Of a stretch of DNA of 64,000 nucleotides, positions 30,230 through 40,800 are shown piece after piece. Each line of letters starts with the position of its first letter. The first letter of the stretch is position 1. The stretch lies in assembly GCF_001428845.1 (NCBI RefSeq), contig NZ_LMIU01000002.1, forward strand, positions 62,001 to 126,000, in the 5' to 3' direction. The translations under genes and the position numbers were made by a program. This stretch comes from Achromobacter sp. Root83. GTDB lineage: Bacteria > Pseudomonadota > Gammaproteobacteria > Burkholderiales > Burkholderiaceae_B. Below the pieces are notes generated by a model. That model was given only the letters and a program-made list of their open reading frames with translations, did no database searches and was not told where the DNA came from.

Positions 30230-30958
30230 ATGACGTTGCAACCGCTATCCAAGCCTGACGTCCAGACCGGCCGCCCCGCGCCGGACCGCGGCTATCTGCG
30301 TCTGGCCGCGCAGATCCACGCGCTGGTGGCCCAGGGTGAATTCGCCGCCGGCCAGCGGCTGCCGGCCGAGCGCGCGCTGGCCGAACGGTTCGACGTCAGC
30401 CGCACGTCCGTGCGCGAGGCCATCATCGCCCTGGAGCTGCAGGGCGTGGTGGAAGTGCGCGGCGGGTCGGGCATCTATGTTTGCGAGGCCGGCCCGGCCA
30501 CGAATCGCCTGCCCGCCATGCCGGAGCCAGGAGCCGGCCCGTTCGAGCTGCTGCGCGCGCGCTGCCTGATCGAATCCGAAATCGCGGCGCTGGCGGCGGC
30601 CACGCGCAGCGACGCGGACCTGGACCGCATCTTCGAAGCGCTGACGGCCATGCGCGACCGGATGACGGACAAGGCCGCCAACGCCGAGGCCGACCGCCGG
30701 TTCCATCTGGGCATCGCCCATTCCACCGGCAACAGCGTGCTGCTGGCGACGGTGACGTCGATGTGGGATCAGGCCCAGGGGCCGATCTGGGAAAAGATCG
30801 AACAGCATTTCCACACGCAGGCCTTGCGCCAGGCGTCGCAGGCGGATCACCAGCGCATTTTTTCCGCGCTGGTGGCGCGCGATGCGCAGGGCGCAAGGCA
30901 GGCAATGCGCGATCACCTGGAGCGGGTGATTGGCGAATTTGCACAGGGGTGGCGCTGA
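30230..30958 (+). CDS. GntR-family regulator, FadR/FCD subfamily
   Basis: A 242-residue repressor with an N-terminal winged helix (LRLAAQIHALVAQGEFAAGQ, then LAERFDVSRTSVREAIIAL and VEVRGGSGIYV) and a C-terminal FCD helical domain (RCLIESEIAALAAATRS, with metal-ligand-like His in FHLGIAHSTGN and the ADHQRIFSALVARD block). FCD proteins sense small carboxylates, often sugar acids. It is the first gene of the sugar-acid operon, overlaps the dehydrogenase start by one base (TGATG), and probably represses itself through the three operators upstream. Confidence 0.92.
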   Translation: MTLQPLSKPDVQTGRPAPDRGYLRLAAQIHALVAQGEFAAGQRLPAERALAERFDVSRTSVREAIIALELQGVVEVRGGSGIYVCEAGPATNRLPAMPEPGAGPFELLRARCLIESEIAALAAATRSDADLDRIFEALTAMRDRMTDKAANAEADRRFHLGIAHSTGNSVLLATVTSMWDQAQGPIWEKIEQHFHTQALRQASQADHQRIFSALVARDAQGARQAMRDHLERVIGEFAQGWR

Positions 30959-31995
30959 TGCTGAATTGCGAGATCCACGGGGCGCGGGACCTGCGTGTGG
31001 TCGAAAGGCCGCCGGAAGCGCTGGGGCCGTCGCAGGTGCGCGTCGGCGTGAAGGCCGTCGGCATCTGCGGATCCGACCTGCACTATTTCCGCCACGGCAG
31101 GGTGGGGGACTTCGTCATCCGCGAACCGCTGACGCCCGGCCACGAAGCCTCGGGGCAGGTGCTGGAGGTGGGCGCGGACGTCACCGCCGTCAAGCCGGGC
31201 GATCGCGTCGCGCTGGATCCGGCGCGCACCTGCGGCGTCTGCCGCTACTGCCGCCAGGGCGATTCCAATCATTGCGAGGCCGTGCACTTTTTCGGCAGCG
31301 CCAGCCGTTACCCGCACATGCAGGGCGCGATGCGCGAAGAGGTCGTCGTGCAGGAGCGGCAGTGCGTGCCGGTGCCGGACTCGCTGCCCTTCGAGCTGGC
31401 CGCTTTCGGTGAACCACTGGCCGTAGCCCTGCATGCCGTGCGCAGCGCGGGATCCCTGCTGGGCAAGACCGCCATGGTGGTGGGCGCCGGGCCTATCGGC
31501 GCCCTGATCCTGATGGCCGCGCGCCTGGCGGGCGCCAGCCAGGTCATCGTGGTGGACATCGTGGACCAGACGCTGGCGGCCTGCGCCCGCGTGGGCGCGA
31601 CGCGCACCATCAACGCCGCCACGGACCCCGGGGCGCTGGACGCGCTGGCCGCGGGCAAGGGCACGGTGGACGTGTGCTTCGAGGCGTCGGGCAGCTACGC
31701 GGGACTGGCGAGCTGCCTGCGCGCGGCGCGTCCGCGTGGCGTCGTCGTCACGGTCGGCACGCTTAGCGGCAGCAGCGAACATTGCCCGTTCAACCAGATC
31801 ATGGTGAAGAGCCTGTCGTGCATCGGCAGCTTCCGCTTCGTGGACGAATACGCCATGGCCGTCGACTGCCTGAGCCGCGGCCTGTTGGATGTGTCGCCGC
31901 TGCTGACGGCGGCGGTGCCGGCGGCGCGCGTGCATGATGCCTTTGCGCTGGCGGGCGACCGCCAGCTGGCGATGAAAGTGATGGTGACGTTCTGA
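30958..31995 (+). CDS. L-idonate 5-dehydrogenase-like zinc alcohol dehydrogenase
   Basis: A medium-chain zinc dehydrogenase of 345 residues, close in length to E. coli IdnD (343). Catalytic zinc ligands are Cys37 (GICGSD) and His62-Glu63 (TPGHEA); the structural zinc cysteines lie in [16 protein letters not shown]; the nucleotide fold is [12 protein letters not shown]. The [17 protein letters not shown] segment is typical of L-idonate 5-dehydrogenases, which interconvert L-idonate and 5-ketogluconate. It lies within the sugar-acid operon. Related polyols remain possible as substrate. Confidence 0.85.
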   Translation: MLNCEIHGARDLRVVERPPEALGPSQVRVGVKAVGICGSDLHYFRHGRVGDFVIREPLTPGHEASGQVLEVGADVTAVKPGDRVALDPARTCGVCRYCRQGDSNHCEAVHFFGSASRYPHMQGAMREEVVVQERQCVPVPDSLPFELAAFGEPLAVALHAVRSAGSLLGKTAMVVGAGPIGALILMAARLAGASQVIVVDIVDQTLAACARVGATRTINAATDPGALDALAAGKGTVDVCFEASGSYAGLASCLRAARPRGVVVTVGTLSGSSEHCPFNQIMVKSLSCIGSFRFVDEYAMAVDCLSRGLLDVSPLLTAAVPAARVHDAFALAGDRQLAMKVMVTF

Positions 31996-32044
31996 CCCGC
32001 CGGCCGCCTTGCGGCCGTCCCTCCCACGTAGCCGGAAGTCCACG

Positions 32045-33256
32045 ATGAAGATTACGAACGCACGCGTGATTGTCTGTTCGCCGGGCCGCAATTTCGTGAC
32101 CCTGAAGATTGAAACCGACCAGGGCCTGACCGGCATCGGCGACGCGACGCTGAACGGACGCGAACTGGCCGTGGCCGCCTATCTGACCGAGCACGTGATC
32201 CCCTGCCTGATCGGCCGCGACGCGCACCAGATCGAGGACATCTGGCAGTACCTGTACAAGGGCGCCTACTGGCGGCGCGGACCGGTCACCATGACCGCCA
32301 TCGCTGCCGTGGACACGGCGCTGTGGGACCTGAAGGCCAAGGCCGCCGGCCTGCCGCTGTACCAGCTGCTGGGCGGCAAGAGCCGCAGCGGCGTGATGGT
32401 CTATGGGCACGCCAACGGGTCGGACATCGAGCACACGCTGAACGAAGTGCTGCGCTATGCCGACATGGGCTATCGCGCGATTCGCGCGCAAAGCGGCGTG
32501 CCGGGCCTGGACAAGGTCTATGGCGTGGGTCGCGGCAACCTTTTCTACGAGCCCGCCGATGCCGACCTGCCCAGCGAGCACGACTGGTCCACCGAGAAAT
32601 ATCTGCGCCATACGCCCAAGCTGTTCGAGCGCATCCGCGAGAAGCTGGGCTTCGATCACCACCTGCTGCACGACGTGCATCACCGGCTGACGCCCATCGA
32701 GGCCGGCCGCCTGGGTAAGTCGCTTGAACCCTACAACCTGTTCTGGATGGAGGATGCCACGCCCGCCGAGAACCAGGACGCGTTCAAGCTGATCCGCCAG
32801 CACACGACGACGCCGCTGGCCGTGGGCGAGATCTTCAACACTATCTGGGATTGCAAGGACCTGGTGCAGAACCAGCTTATCGACTACATCCGCACCACCG
32901 TGGTCCATGCCGGCGGCATCACGCACTTGCGCCGCATCGCCGACCTGGCCTCGCTCTACCAGGTGCGGACCGGCTGCCACGGCGCCACCGACCTGTCGCC
33001 GGTCTGCATGGGGGCGGCGCTGCATTTCGACCTGTGGGTGCCCAACTTCGGCATCCAGGAGTACATGCGCCACACGAAGGAGACAGACGCCGTGTTTCCG
33101 CATGCGTACACCTTCGACCAGGGCATGCTGTATCCGGGCGACGTTCCGGGTCATGGCGTGGACATCGACGAGAAGCTGGCCGCCAAGTATCCGTATCAGC
33201 GTGCCTACCTGCCGGTGAACCGCCTGCAGCAGGACGGCACGCTGTGGAACTGGTAG
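32045..33256 (+). CDS. Enolase-superfamily dehydratase, D-mannonate dehydratase-like
   Basis: A 403-residue member of the mannonate-dehydratase/RspA group. Typical blocks are [32 protein letters not shown], the metal-binding [15 protein letters not shown] with a second acidic ligand, and VGEIFNT with the third. The ending ([21 protein letters not shown]) matches the family closely. It removes water from mannonate or a related sugar acid to give 2-keto-3-deoxygluconate; some members are slow enzymes. It starts at ATG 32045 with GGAAG upstream and overlaps the next gene by 13 bases. Confidence 0.88.
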   Translation: MKITNARVIVCSPGRNFVTLKIETDQGLTGIGDATLNGRELAVAAYLTEHVIPCLIGRDAHQIEDIWQYLYKGAYWRRGPVTMTAIAAVDTALWDLKAKAAGLPLYQLLGGKSRSGVMVYGHANGSDIEHTLNEVLRYADMGYRAIRAQSGVPGLDKVYGVGRGNLFYEPADADLPSEHDWSTEKYLRHTPKLFERIREKLGFDHHLLHDVHHRLTPIEAGRLGKSLEPYNLFWMEDATPAENQDAFKLIRQHTTTPLAVGEIFNTIWDCKDLVQNQLIDYIRTTVVHAGGITHLRRIADLASLYQVRTGCHGATDLSPVCMGAALHFDLWVPNFGIQEYMRHTKETDAVFPHAYTFDQGMLYPGDVPGHGVDIDEKLAAKYPYQRAYLPVNRLQQDGTLWNW

Positions 33257-34860
33257 CTCCGGAGGCCGGCCGCCTGCATGCGGCCAGCCTTGCGGCGTTG
33301 CCCGCGCAGGTGGCGCGGCCCGGGTACGACAGGGCCGCGCTCAAAGCGGGCATCGTGCATCTGGGACTGGGCGCGTTCGCGCGCGCCCATCTGGCGGCGG
33401 TGAACGATGCCGCGCTGCGCGCCGGCGCGGATCGCGGCTGGGGCATCTGCGGCGTCTCTCTGCGCCAGGCCGACACGCGCGACGCGCTGGCGCCGCAGGA
33501 CGGCCTGTATGCGCTTGCCTTGCGCAGCGCTGGCGAAGACGGCCGGCCACGGCAACACCTGACGGTGATCGGATGCCTGCTGGAAACGCTGGTGGCGCCC
33601 GAGGATCCGCAGGCGGTGCTGGCTCGCATCGCCGGGCCGGACACGCGCATCGTCAGCGTCACGGTTACCGAGAAAGGCTATTGCCACGATCCGGCCAGCG
33701 GGCGGCTCGACCTTGCCCACCCCGACATCGCGCACGACCTGGCGCAGCCCGCCGCGCCGCGCAGCACCATCGGCTTTCTTGTCAGGGGCCTGCAGCGCCG
33801 GCGCGCGGCGGGGCTGGGGCCCGTCACCGTGATGTCCCTGGACAACCTGCCCGCCAACGGCCGCCTGCTGCGCGCCATGGTGCTGGCGTTCGCGACGCGG
33901 GTCGACGCGGCGCTGGCGGCCTGGATCGCCGCTGCCTGCGAGTTTCCGTGCTCGATGGTCGATCGCATCGTGCCCCGCACGACCGATGCGGACCGGCAGG
34001 AGATTGCCGGCGCGCTGGGCGTGCGCGACGCCTGGCCCGTGCTGGCCGAGCCCTATCTGGAGTGGGTGGTCGAGGACCGGTTCGCGGCGGGGCGTCCTGA
34101 TTGGACGGCTGGCGGGGCGCGCTTCGTGGACGATGCCGCGCCCTTCGAAACGCTGAAGCTGCGCATGGTCAACGGCGCGCATTCGGCGCTGGCCTGTCTG
34201 TCGGTCATGGCGGGCTGGACCACGGTCGACCAGGCGATGGCCCAGCCCGCCATGGCGTGCTACCTGCGCGACCTGATGCGCAACGAGATCGAGCCCACCC
34301 TGCCCGCGCTGCCCGGGCTGGACCTGATGGCGTACCGGCAGCGCCTGCTGCGCCGCTTCGCCAATCCGGCGCTCAAGCACCAGACGCGGCAGATCGCGAT
34401 GGACGGCTCCCAAAAACTGCCGCAGCGCCTGCTCGCCACCGTGCGCGCGCGCCTGGCGGCGGACCTGCCGTTTCCCGGCCTTGCGCTGGCCGTGGCCGGC
34501 TGGCTGCATTTTCTGCGCGGCGTCGATCAGGACGGGCGGCGCTACGACATACAGGATCCGATGGCGGATATCCTGGCGCGCCGGTACGCATCGGCCGAGA
34601 GGGCGGCGCTGCAGGCGGGCGCAGACAGCGCGGGTGGGGTATGGGCGGGTGCGGAACGCGCGGGTGAAGATACGGCGGGCGAGGAACCGGCGGCGGCGAT
34701 GCTGGCCTGGACCGGCGAACTGACCGGCCTGGAGGCGGTGTTCGGGGATCTGGGCCAGAACCCGCGCTTTGTGCGGGCCGTGGCCCAGGCCGTGCAGTCC
34801 TTGCGCAGCCTGGGCGTGGCGGGCGCGCTGGCGGCGCGCGGGCTGCCGCGGCCAGGCTGA
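33244..34860 (+). CDS. uxuB: Mannitol dehydrogenase family protein, D-fructuronate reductase-like
   Basis: A long-chain NAD-dependent polyol/sugar-acid dehydrogenase of about 538 residues (E. coli UxuB is 486). Visible: the nucleotide-binding [46 protein letters not shown] and the catalytic Lys motif [13 protein letters not shown]. In the hexuronate pathway UxuB makes D-mannonate from fructuronate, the substrate of the preceding dehydratase. No ATG fits; I use GTG 33244, which overlaps the dehydratase end. An Ala/Gly-rich insert at about 455-485 ([20 protein letters not shown]) is unusual. The gene symbol is tentative. Confidence 0.82.
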   Translation: MELVAPEAGRLHAASLAALPAQVARPGYDRAALKAGIVHLGLGAFARAHLAAVNDAALRAGADRGWGICGVSLRQADTRDALAPQDGLYALALRSAGEDGRPRQHLTVIGCLLETLVAPEDPQAVLARIAGPDTRIVSVTVTEKGYCHDPASGRLDLAHPDIAHDLAQPAAPRSTIGFLVRGLQRRRAAGLGPVTVMSLDNLPANGRLLRAMVLAFATRVDAALAAWIAAACEFPCSMVDRIVPRTTDADRQEIAGALGVRDAWPVLAEPYLEWVVEDRFAAGRPDWTAGGARFVDDAAPFETLKLRMVNGAHSALACLSVMAGWTTVDQAMAQPAMACYLRDLMRNEIEPTLPALPGLDLMAYRQRLLRRFANPALKHQTRQIAMDGSQKLPQRLLATVRARLAADLPFPGLALAVAGWLHFLRGVDQDGRRYDIQDPMADILARRYASAERAALQAGADSAGGVWAGAERAGEDTAGEEPAAAMLAWTGELTGLEAVFGDLGQNPRFVRAVAQAVQSLRSLGVAGALAARGLPRPG

Positions 34861-34861
34861 A

Positions 34862-35632
34862 TCAGCCCGGCTTCCTCACGACGATCGTGGCGGTGTCGCT
34901 GGTGAAGGAGCTGTCATCGCGCACGTCGAAGTGCGCGCGCACCACGTCGGGCGCGATGCCGAACATATGGCGCAGCGCTGCCACCAGCGTGTCGGGGGTG
35001 CGCATGCGCGTGACCCAGGATTGGAATTCCAGCGGCAGGCGGCGCGGGGCCAGGCCTTGCAGGGTGAAGCCCGCCTCGGTCAGCATGCGGGTCCATTCGG
35101 CGACGGAGTAGTCGCGCACATGGGACGTGTCGCGCAGCACTTCGATGGTCTGCAGCCAGGTGTCCAGCAGCGGTTCGCCCGGCGACACCACGTCGGCGAA
35201 CACGGCGGTGCCGCCGGGCTTGAGCACGCGGAAGGCTTCACGCAGGCCGCGCCCGGCGTCCTGCCAGTGGTGCGTGGAATAGCGCGACATCACCAGATCG
35301 AACTCGCCGTCGCCGAACGGCAGGTATTCGGCCTTGCCCTGACAGGTGACCAGGTTCGAGAGCCCGCGCTTGGCGGCTTCGCCCGCGACCACGTCCAGCA
35401 TCTGCTGCGACAGGTCATAAGCGGTGACCTGTCCGACCAGCGGCGCGACGTGAAAGCTCACGTGGCCGCCGCCGCAGCCCAGGTCCAGGACCCGCGAGCC
35501 GGGGTGCTGGCCGGCGATGCCGGCCATCTGCAGCAGGTCTTCGCCCTGGGCATGGACCGCGCTGGTCAGGTAGGCCGTGGCGCGAGGGCTGAACTGGCGG
35601 TCGACGGCGGCGTCGTGCGAACTGGAGGTCAT
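34862..35632 (-). CDS. Class I SAM-dependent methyltransferase
   Basis: A 256-residue small-molecule methyltransferase of the UbiE-like superfamily, with SAM motif VLDLGCGGGHVSFHVAP, acidic AYDLSQQMLD, LVMSRYSTHHW and VLKPGGTAVFADVVSPGE. It is not the chromosomal UbiE, which is at 10695. The start at ATG 35632 is well placed. It is divergent from an HTH/MmyB-type regulator with 105 bases between, a frequent pairing in which the regulator controls the neighbouring enzyme. A candidate minus-strand promoter is TTGTAC (near 35713) with TATCTT 17 bases on. The substrate is unknown. Confidence 0.85.
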   Translation of the reverse strand: MTSSSHDAAVDRQFSPRATAYLTSAVHAQGEDLLQMAGIAGQHPGSRVLDLGCGGGHVSFHVAPLVGQVTAYDLSQQMLDVVAGEAAKRGLSNLVTCQGKAEYLPFGDGEFDLVMSRYSTHHWQDAGRGLREAFRVLKPGGTAVFADVVSPGEPLLDTWLQTIEVLRDTSHVRDYSVAEWTRMLTEAGFTLQGLAPRRLPLEFQSWVTRMRTPDTLVAALRHMFGIAPDVVRAHFDVRDDSSFTSDTATIVVRKPG

Positions 35633-35737
35633 GAGGATCCTTGGTTTTCGGAATGCGGAACCGCAACGGAAAAAGGCGGCGCAGGCGCTAAGATAGGCGG
35701 GCGCGTATACACGTACAAGTCCATTGCTTATCCTGGT

Positions 35738-36571
35738 ATGAATACTTCCCCCCTGGCTGGTGCCGCCGGCCACGAAGGCTCCCACCTGCGCCGGCAGGCG
35801 CTGGGCGAATTCGTGCGCAGCGCCCGGTCCCGCATCACCCCCCAGATGGCCGGCCTGCCGGAAGGCACGCGCCGCCGCACGCCCGGCCTGCGGCGCGAAG
35901 AGGTGGCGCAGCTTTGCGGCATCAGCGTCACCTGGTACACCTGGATCGAGCAGGGGCGCGAGGTGTCGGTGTCGCCTTCGGTATGGTCCCGCATCGCGGG
36001 CGTGCTGCAGTTGGCCCGCGCGGAACGCGCCTATCTGTTCGACCTGGCCGACTGCGCGGATCCGCAGCATGCCCGCGACGACGCGGGCGGGGCGCCGGGG
36101 CCGCTGCATGAGTGCGTGAACGCGATCAACGCGCCGGCCTATGTGCTGGACCGCGCGTGGAACGTGCTGGCCTGCAACGAGCCGCTGCGCGATCTGTTCG
36201 ACGATTGGCCCGCCCGCGATCCCGAACCCAACCTGCTGCGCTATATCTTTCTGGATCCCGCCGCCCGCGAACTGGTGGTGGACTGGGACCAGCGCGCGCG
36301 CCGGGTGGTGGCGGAATTCCGAGCCGACGCCGGGGCGCACCTGGACGAGCCGGCGGTGCTGGCGCTGCTGGACAGCCTGAGCCGGCAAAGCCCGGTGTTT
36401 TCCCATTGGTGGACACGCCATGCCGTCGTGGAGCGCGAAGGCGGGCTGCGGGAGTTCCAGCATCCGCGCCGCGGCAAGCTGGGGTATCAGCAGATCACCT
36501 TCCGCCTGGCGACGCACCCGGATCTGAAGCTGGTGATGCTGCTGAGCGGAAACGGCGACGCGGGCGCCTGA
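35738..36571 (+). CDS. HTH regulator with MmyB-like ligand-binding domain
   Basis: A 277-residue transcription factor: XRE-type helix-turn-helix (LGEFVRSARSRITPQMAGLP, then TPGLRREEVAQLCGISVTWYTWIEQGR) followed by an MmyB-like domain (PAYVLDRAWNVLACNEPLRDLF, HWWTRHAV, FQHPRRGKLGYQQITFRLA). The MmyB family regulates antibiotic genes in Streptomyces; proteobacterial members often adjoin an enzyme gene they control. It starts at ATG 35738. GTATAC (35705-35710) in the gap to the methyltransferase is a small palindrome that could be part of its site. Confidence 0.9.
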   Translation: MNTSPLAGAAGHEGSHLRRQALGEFVRSARSRITPQMAGLPEGTRRRTPGLRREEVAQLCGISVTWYTWIEQGREVSVSPSVWSRIAGVLQLARAERAYLFDLADCADPQHARDDAGGAPGPLHECVNAINAPAYVLDRAWNVLACNEPLRDLFDDWPARDPEPNLLRYIFLDPAARELVVDWDQRARRVVAEFRADAGAHLDEPAVLALLDSLSRQSPVFSHWWTRHAVVEREGGLREFQHPRRGKLGYQQITFRLATHPDLKLVMLLSGNGDAGA

Positions 36572-36597
36572 GCCGCAGGCGCGCTAGCGTGCCTGCC
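36564..36597. terminator. Possible bidirectional stem-loop between convergent genes
   Basis: GCGCCTG (36564-36570) pairs with CAGGCGC (36576-36582), and GCAGGC (36575-36580) can alternatively pair with GCCTGC near 36591-36596. It lies between the convergent ends of the MmyB-type regulator and mutY. There is no T-run, so it is only a candidate. Confidence 0.35.
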
Positions 36598-37663
36598 CGT
36601 CGAACAGGCTGTCCTGCATGCCCGCGTCCACCAGGCCCTGCAAGAGTTTCTTCACCGGCGCGGGCAGCGCCATCGATCCCAGCTTGTCCGCCGGAACCCA
36701 GCGTTCGGGCCGCGCGGCTTCGCGCAGGCCGGCCGCGCGCACGGGCACGAGCCACGGCTTGATATGCAGCCGGTAGTGCGTGAAGGTATGGGCGAAGGCG
36801 GCGAGCTCGAAGCGCTGCTCGGGCTCCAGGCCCAGCGCGCGCGAGGCGCTGTCGGGATCGCCGGTCACATCGAACTCGGGCAGGCTCCACAGCCCGCCCC
36901 AGATGCCGGGTTCGGGCCGTTGCTGCAGCAGGAACGCGCCCTGATGCCGCAAGACCAGCATACAGGTCTCTCGTTCCGGGATGGCCTTGCGCACCTTGGG
37001 CGTGGGCAGCTCGGCCTGGCGGCCCTCGCGCCGGGCCACGCAGCTGTCGGCTGCCGGGCACCGGTCGCAGGCGGGCTTGCCCCGCGTGCAAAGCGTGGCG
37101 CCCAGGTCCATCAGCCCTTGTGTGTAGGCGGCCATGTCCAGGCCGGGCGCGGCGTCGACCTGCGCGTCGGCCAGCCCCCACAGGCGTTGTTCGATTTCGC
37201 GCTTGGCGGGATCGCCCGCGATGCCGAAGTGGCGTGTGAACACGCGCTTCACGTTGCCGTCCAGGATGGGCGAGCGCTCGCCGTAGGCGAACGCGGCAAT
37301 GGCCGCGGCGGTGGACCGGCCGATGCCGGGCAGGGTGGCGATGGCCTCGGCCGTGGGCGGAAAGCGCCCGTTCCAGTCGCGCGCGATCTCTTGCGCGCAA
37401 CGGTGCAGATTGCGGGCGCGGGCGTAATAGCCCAGGCCGGCCCAGTACGGCATCACGTCTTCCTGCGCGGCGGCGGCCAGCGCGGTTACGTCCGGGAAGC
37501 GTTGCAGGAAGCGGTCGTAGTAGGGGATGACGGTGGCCACCTGCGTTTGCTGCAGCATGATCTCGGATAGCCAGATCCGGTAGGGATCCCGGGTGTTCTG
37601 CCAGGGAAGATCGTGACGTCCGTGCTGGCGCTGCCAGGCGACGATTCTAGGGGCGAAGTCCAT
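36584..37663 (-). CDS. mutY: A/G-specific adenine glycosylase
   Basis: The base-excision enzyme that removes adenine mispaired with 8-oxoguanine. 359 residues. The catalytic Glu34 is in SEIMLQQTQV, the helix-hairpin-helix is LPGIGRSTAAAIAAFAYG, the catalytic Asp is in PILDGNVKRV, and the iron-sulphur cysteines are in CTRGKPACDRCPAADSC. The C-terminal Nudix-like domain (MLVLRHQGAFLLQQRPEPGIWGGLWSLPE) recognises 8-oxoguanine. It starts at ATG 37663 and is convergent with the MmyB-type gene. Confidence 0.96.
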   Translation of the reverse strand: MDFAPRIVAWQRQHGRHDLPWQNTRDPYRIWLSEIMLQQTQVATVIPYYDRFLQRFPDVTALAAAAQEDVMPYWAGLGYYARARNLHRCAQEIARDWNGRFPPTAEAIATLPGIGRSTAAAIAAFAYGERSPILDGNVKRVFTRHFGIAGDPAKREIEQRLWGLADAQVDAAPGLDMAAYTQGLMDLGATLCTRGKPACDRCPAADSCVARREGRQAELPTPKVRKAIPERETCMLVLRHQGAFLLQQRPEPGIWGGLWSLPEFDVTGDPDSASRALGLEPEQRFELAAFAHTFTHYRLHIKPWLVPVRAAGLREAARPERWVPADKLGSMALPAPVKKLLQGLVDAGMQDSLFDGQAR

Positions 37664-37836
37664 GCGGGCAATTATCGCATCGCCCTATTGCCCGGGGTGG
37701 GCGTGCCGGTTACAACCGGAAGGACCAGAAGCGCGAACGCGCCAGAACTTCACTTTCACGGCCCTTGTCGGCCCGCGCGCGTTCCCCGGGGAACCGCGCG
37801 CGAAGCTGGTGGGGGCATCAGGATCTTGGAGTAGCC

Positions 37837-40800
37837 ATGAATGCCCCCCTTACGCCCGCCGTCCGCGCGGCGCTTGACTCCGTCCAGCTCGACGACAAAT
37901 ACACCCTGGAATCCGGCCGCGCCTGGATGAGCGGCATCCACGCCCTGGTGCGCCTGCCCATGATGCAGCGCGTGCGCGATGCGAAAGCGGGGCTGAACAC
38001 GGCGGGCTTCGTGTCGGGCTACCGGGGGTCTCCGCTGGGCGGCGTCGACCAGAACATGTGGAAGGCGGCCAAGTACCTGAAGGCGCACCACGTCGAGTTC
38101 CAGCCCGGCATCAATGAAGACCTGGCCGCGACGGCCGTCTGGGGCTCGCAGCAGGTCAATCTGTTTCCGGGCGCCAGGTACGACGGCGTCTTTGGCATGT
38201 GGTACGGCAAGGGCCCGGGCGTGGACCGCTGCGGCGACGTCTTCAAGCACGCCAATGCCGCGGGCACGTCGCGCCATGGCGGCGTGCTGGTGGTGGCGGG
38301 GGACGACCACCCCGCCAAGTCCTCGACCCTGCCGCACCAGAGCGACCACATCCTGAAGGCCTGCATGATACCGGCGCTGTTTCCGTCCAGCGTCCAGGAA
38401 GTGCTGGACTACGGCCTGCACGGGTGGGCGATGAGCCGCTACGCGGGCGTGTGGGTCGGCATGAAGTGCATCACCGATATCGTCGAGGTATCGGCGTCGG
38501 TCGACGTGGACCCGCAGCGCGTGCGGATCCTGCTGCCCGAGGATTTCATGCTGCCGGCGGATGGCTTGAACATCCGGTTGCCCGATACGCCGCTGCAGCA
38601 GGAAGCCCGGCTGCTGGACTACAAGCTGTACGCGGCGCTGGCCTATGTCCGCGCCAACGGGCTGAACCGCGAACTCTGGCAGGTGCCGCAGCGCGATGCC
38701 CGCTTTGGCATCATGACTTCGGGCAAGGCCTATCTGGATACGCGCCAGGCGCTGTCCGATCTGGGGCTGTCCGAAGACGCATGCCGGCGCATCGGCCTGC
38801 GCCTGTTCAAGGTCGGGATGGTGTGGCCGCTGGAGTCCACGGGCACGCAGCAATTCGCGGAAGGGCTGGACGAGATCCTGGTCGTCGAGGAAAAGCGCCA
38901 GGTGCTGGAATACCAGTTGAAGGAAGAGCTGTTCAGTTGGATCGGCAGCGGCAAGAAGATCCCGCGTGTGGTGGGCAAGTTCGACGACAAGGACGGCGGC
39001 GAGTGGTCGGTGCCGCAAGGCAACTGGCTGCTGCCTGCGCATTACGAGTTTTCGCCCGCCATGGTCGCCAAGGCGATCGCGGCGCGCCTGTTGCGTTTCG
39101 AACTGCCGGACGACGTGCGCGCGGGCATCGAGGCGCGGCTGGCGTTCATCCGCGCCCGTGAACAGGCCCTGGCGCGTCCGCGCGTGGTCGAAGAGCGCAA
39201 GCCCTGGTTCTGTTCGGGCTGTCCGCACAACACCTCGACGCGCCTGCCGGAAGGCTCGCGCGGGATGGCGGGCATCGGCTGCCATTACATGGTCAGGTGG
39301 ATGGACCGCAACACGGATGTGTATACACAGATGGGCGGCGAAGGTGTGCCGTGGCTGGGCCAGGCGCCGTTCACCGATGAAAGGCATGTGTTCGCCAATC
39401 TGGGCGACGGCACCTACTTTCATTCGGGGCTGCTGGCGATACGCGCGGCGGTGGCCGCCCGGGCGCCCATCACGTACAAGCTCCTGTTCAACGACGCGGT
39501 GGCGATGACGGGCGGGCAGCCTGTGGATGGTCCCATCAGCGTGCCGATGATCACGCGCCAGGTGGCGGCCGAGGGCATCGAGAAGATCGTCGTCGTCACC
39601 GACGATCCCGACAAGTATCTGGACGTCGGCGATCTGGCGCCTGGCGTGCGCGTGCATCACCGGGACGAACTGGACGCGGTGATGCGCGAGCTGCGCGAAC
39701 ATCCGGCGGTGTCGGTGCTGGTCTATGACCAGACCTGCGCCACCGAGAAGCGCCGCCGCAGGAAGCGCAATGCCTATCCGGATCCCGCGCGGCGGGTGGT
39801 CATCAACGACAGGGTGTGCGAAGGATGTGGAGACTGCTCGGCGAAATCGCACTGTCTGTCGGTGGAGCCGCTGGAGACGGAATTCGGCCGCAAGCGCACG
39901 ATCAATCAGTCGAGCTGCAATAAGGATTTTTCCTGTCTGAAGGGCTTCTGCCCCAGTTTCGTGACGGTGGAAGGCGGCAAGCTGAGAAAGCCTCGCGCCT
40001 TGGCGCGGGACGATGGCGGGATTGACGACGAGGTGCCGCTTCCGCGGGTGCCGGGGCTGGAGCGGCCTTATGGCGTTTTCGTGGCGGGGGTGGGCGGCAC
40101 GGGGGTGGTCACGATCGGACAGTTGCTGGGCATGGCGGCGCACCTTGAGGGCAAGGGCTGCTCGGTGCTGGATATGGCGGGCCTGGCGCAGAAGGGCGGC
40201 GCGGTGTATTCGCATGTGGTGCTGGCGCAGGCGCCGGATAGCCTGATGAATACGCGGGTCGCGATGGGCGAGGCCGACCTGATGCTGGCGGGCGATCTGG
40301 TCGTGGCGACCAGCGCGGAAGCCATGGCGCGGGTGGGCCCGGGCCGCACGCGTGTGCTGCTGAACACCGATACGGCGCCGACCGCGGCGTTCGTGGGCAA
40401 TCCCGACTGGACGCTGCCGGGCGCGAGCCTGACGGCGGATCTGCAGGCGGCTTGCGGCAAGGAAAGCCTGGATACGGTGGATGCCGCCGCGCTGGCCGTG
40501 GGGTTGTTGGGGGACGCTATCTATTCGAATCCGCTGATGATGGGCTATGCGTACCAGAAGGGGTGGATTCCGCTGTCGCGCGAGGCGCTGCTGCGCGCGA
40601 TCGAGCTGAACGGCCAGCAGGTGCCCGTGAATGTCGCGGCTTTTGCCTGGGGCCGGCGCGCGGCGCACGATCCCGCGGGCGTTTCCCGCTTGCTGGCCAA
40701 TGGCGGGGTGCCGCCCGCCAAGCCGGAGGACATCATCGAGATCAAGCGCCCGCGCGTGGCCAGTCCGGTGGTGGAGCTGAAGAAGCCGGCCGGTGAGCTG

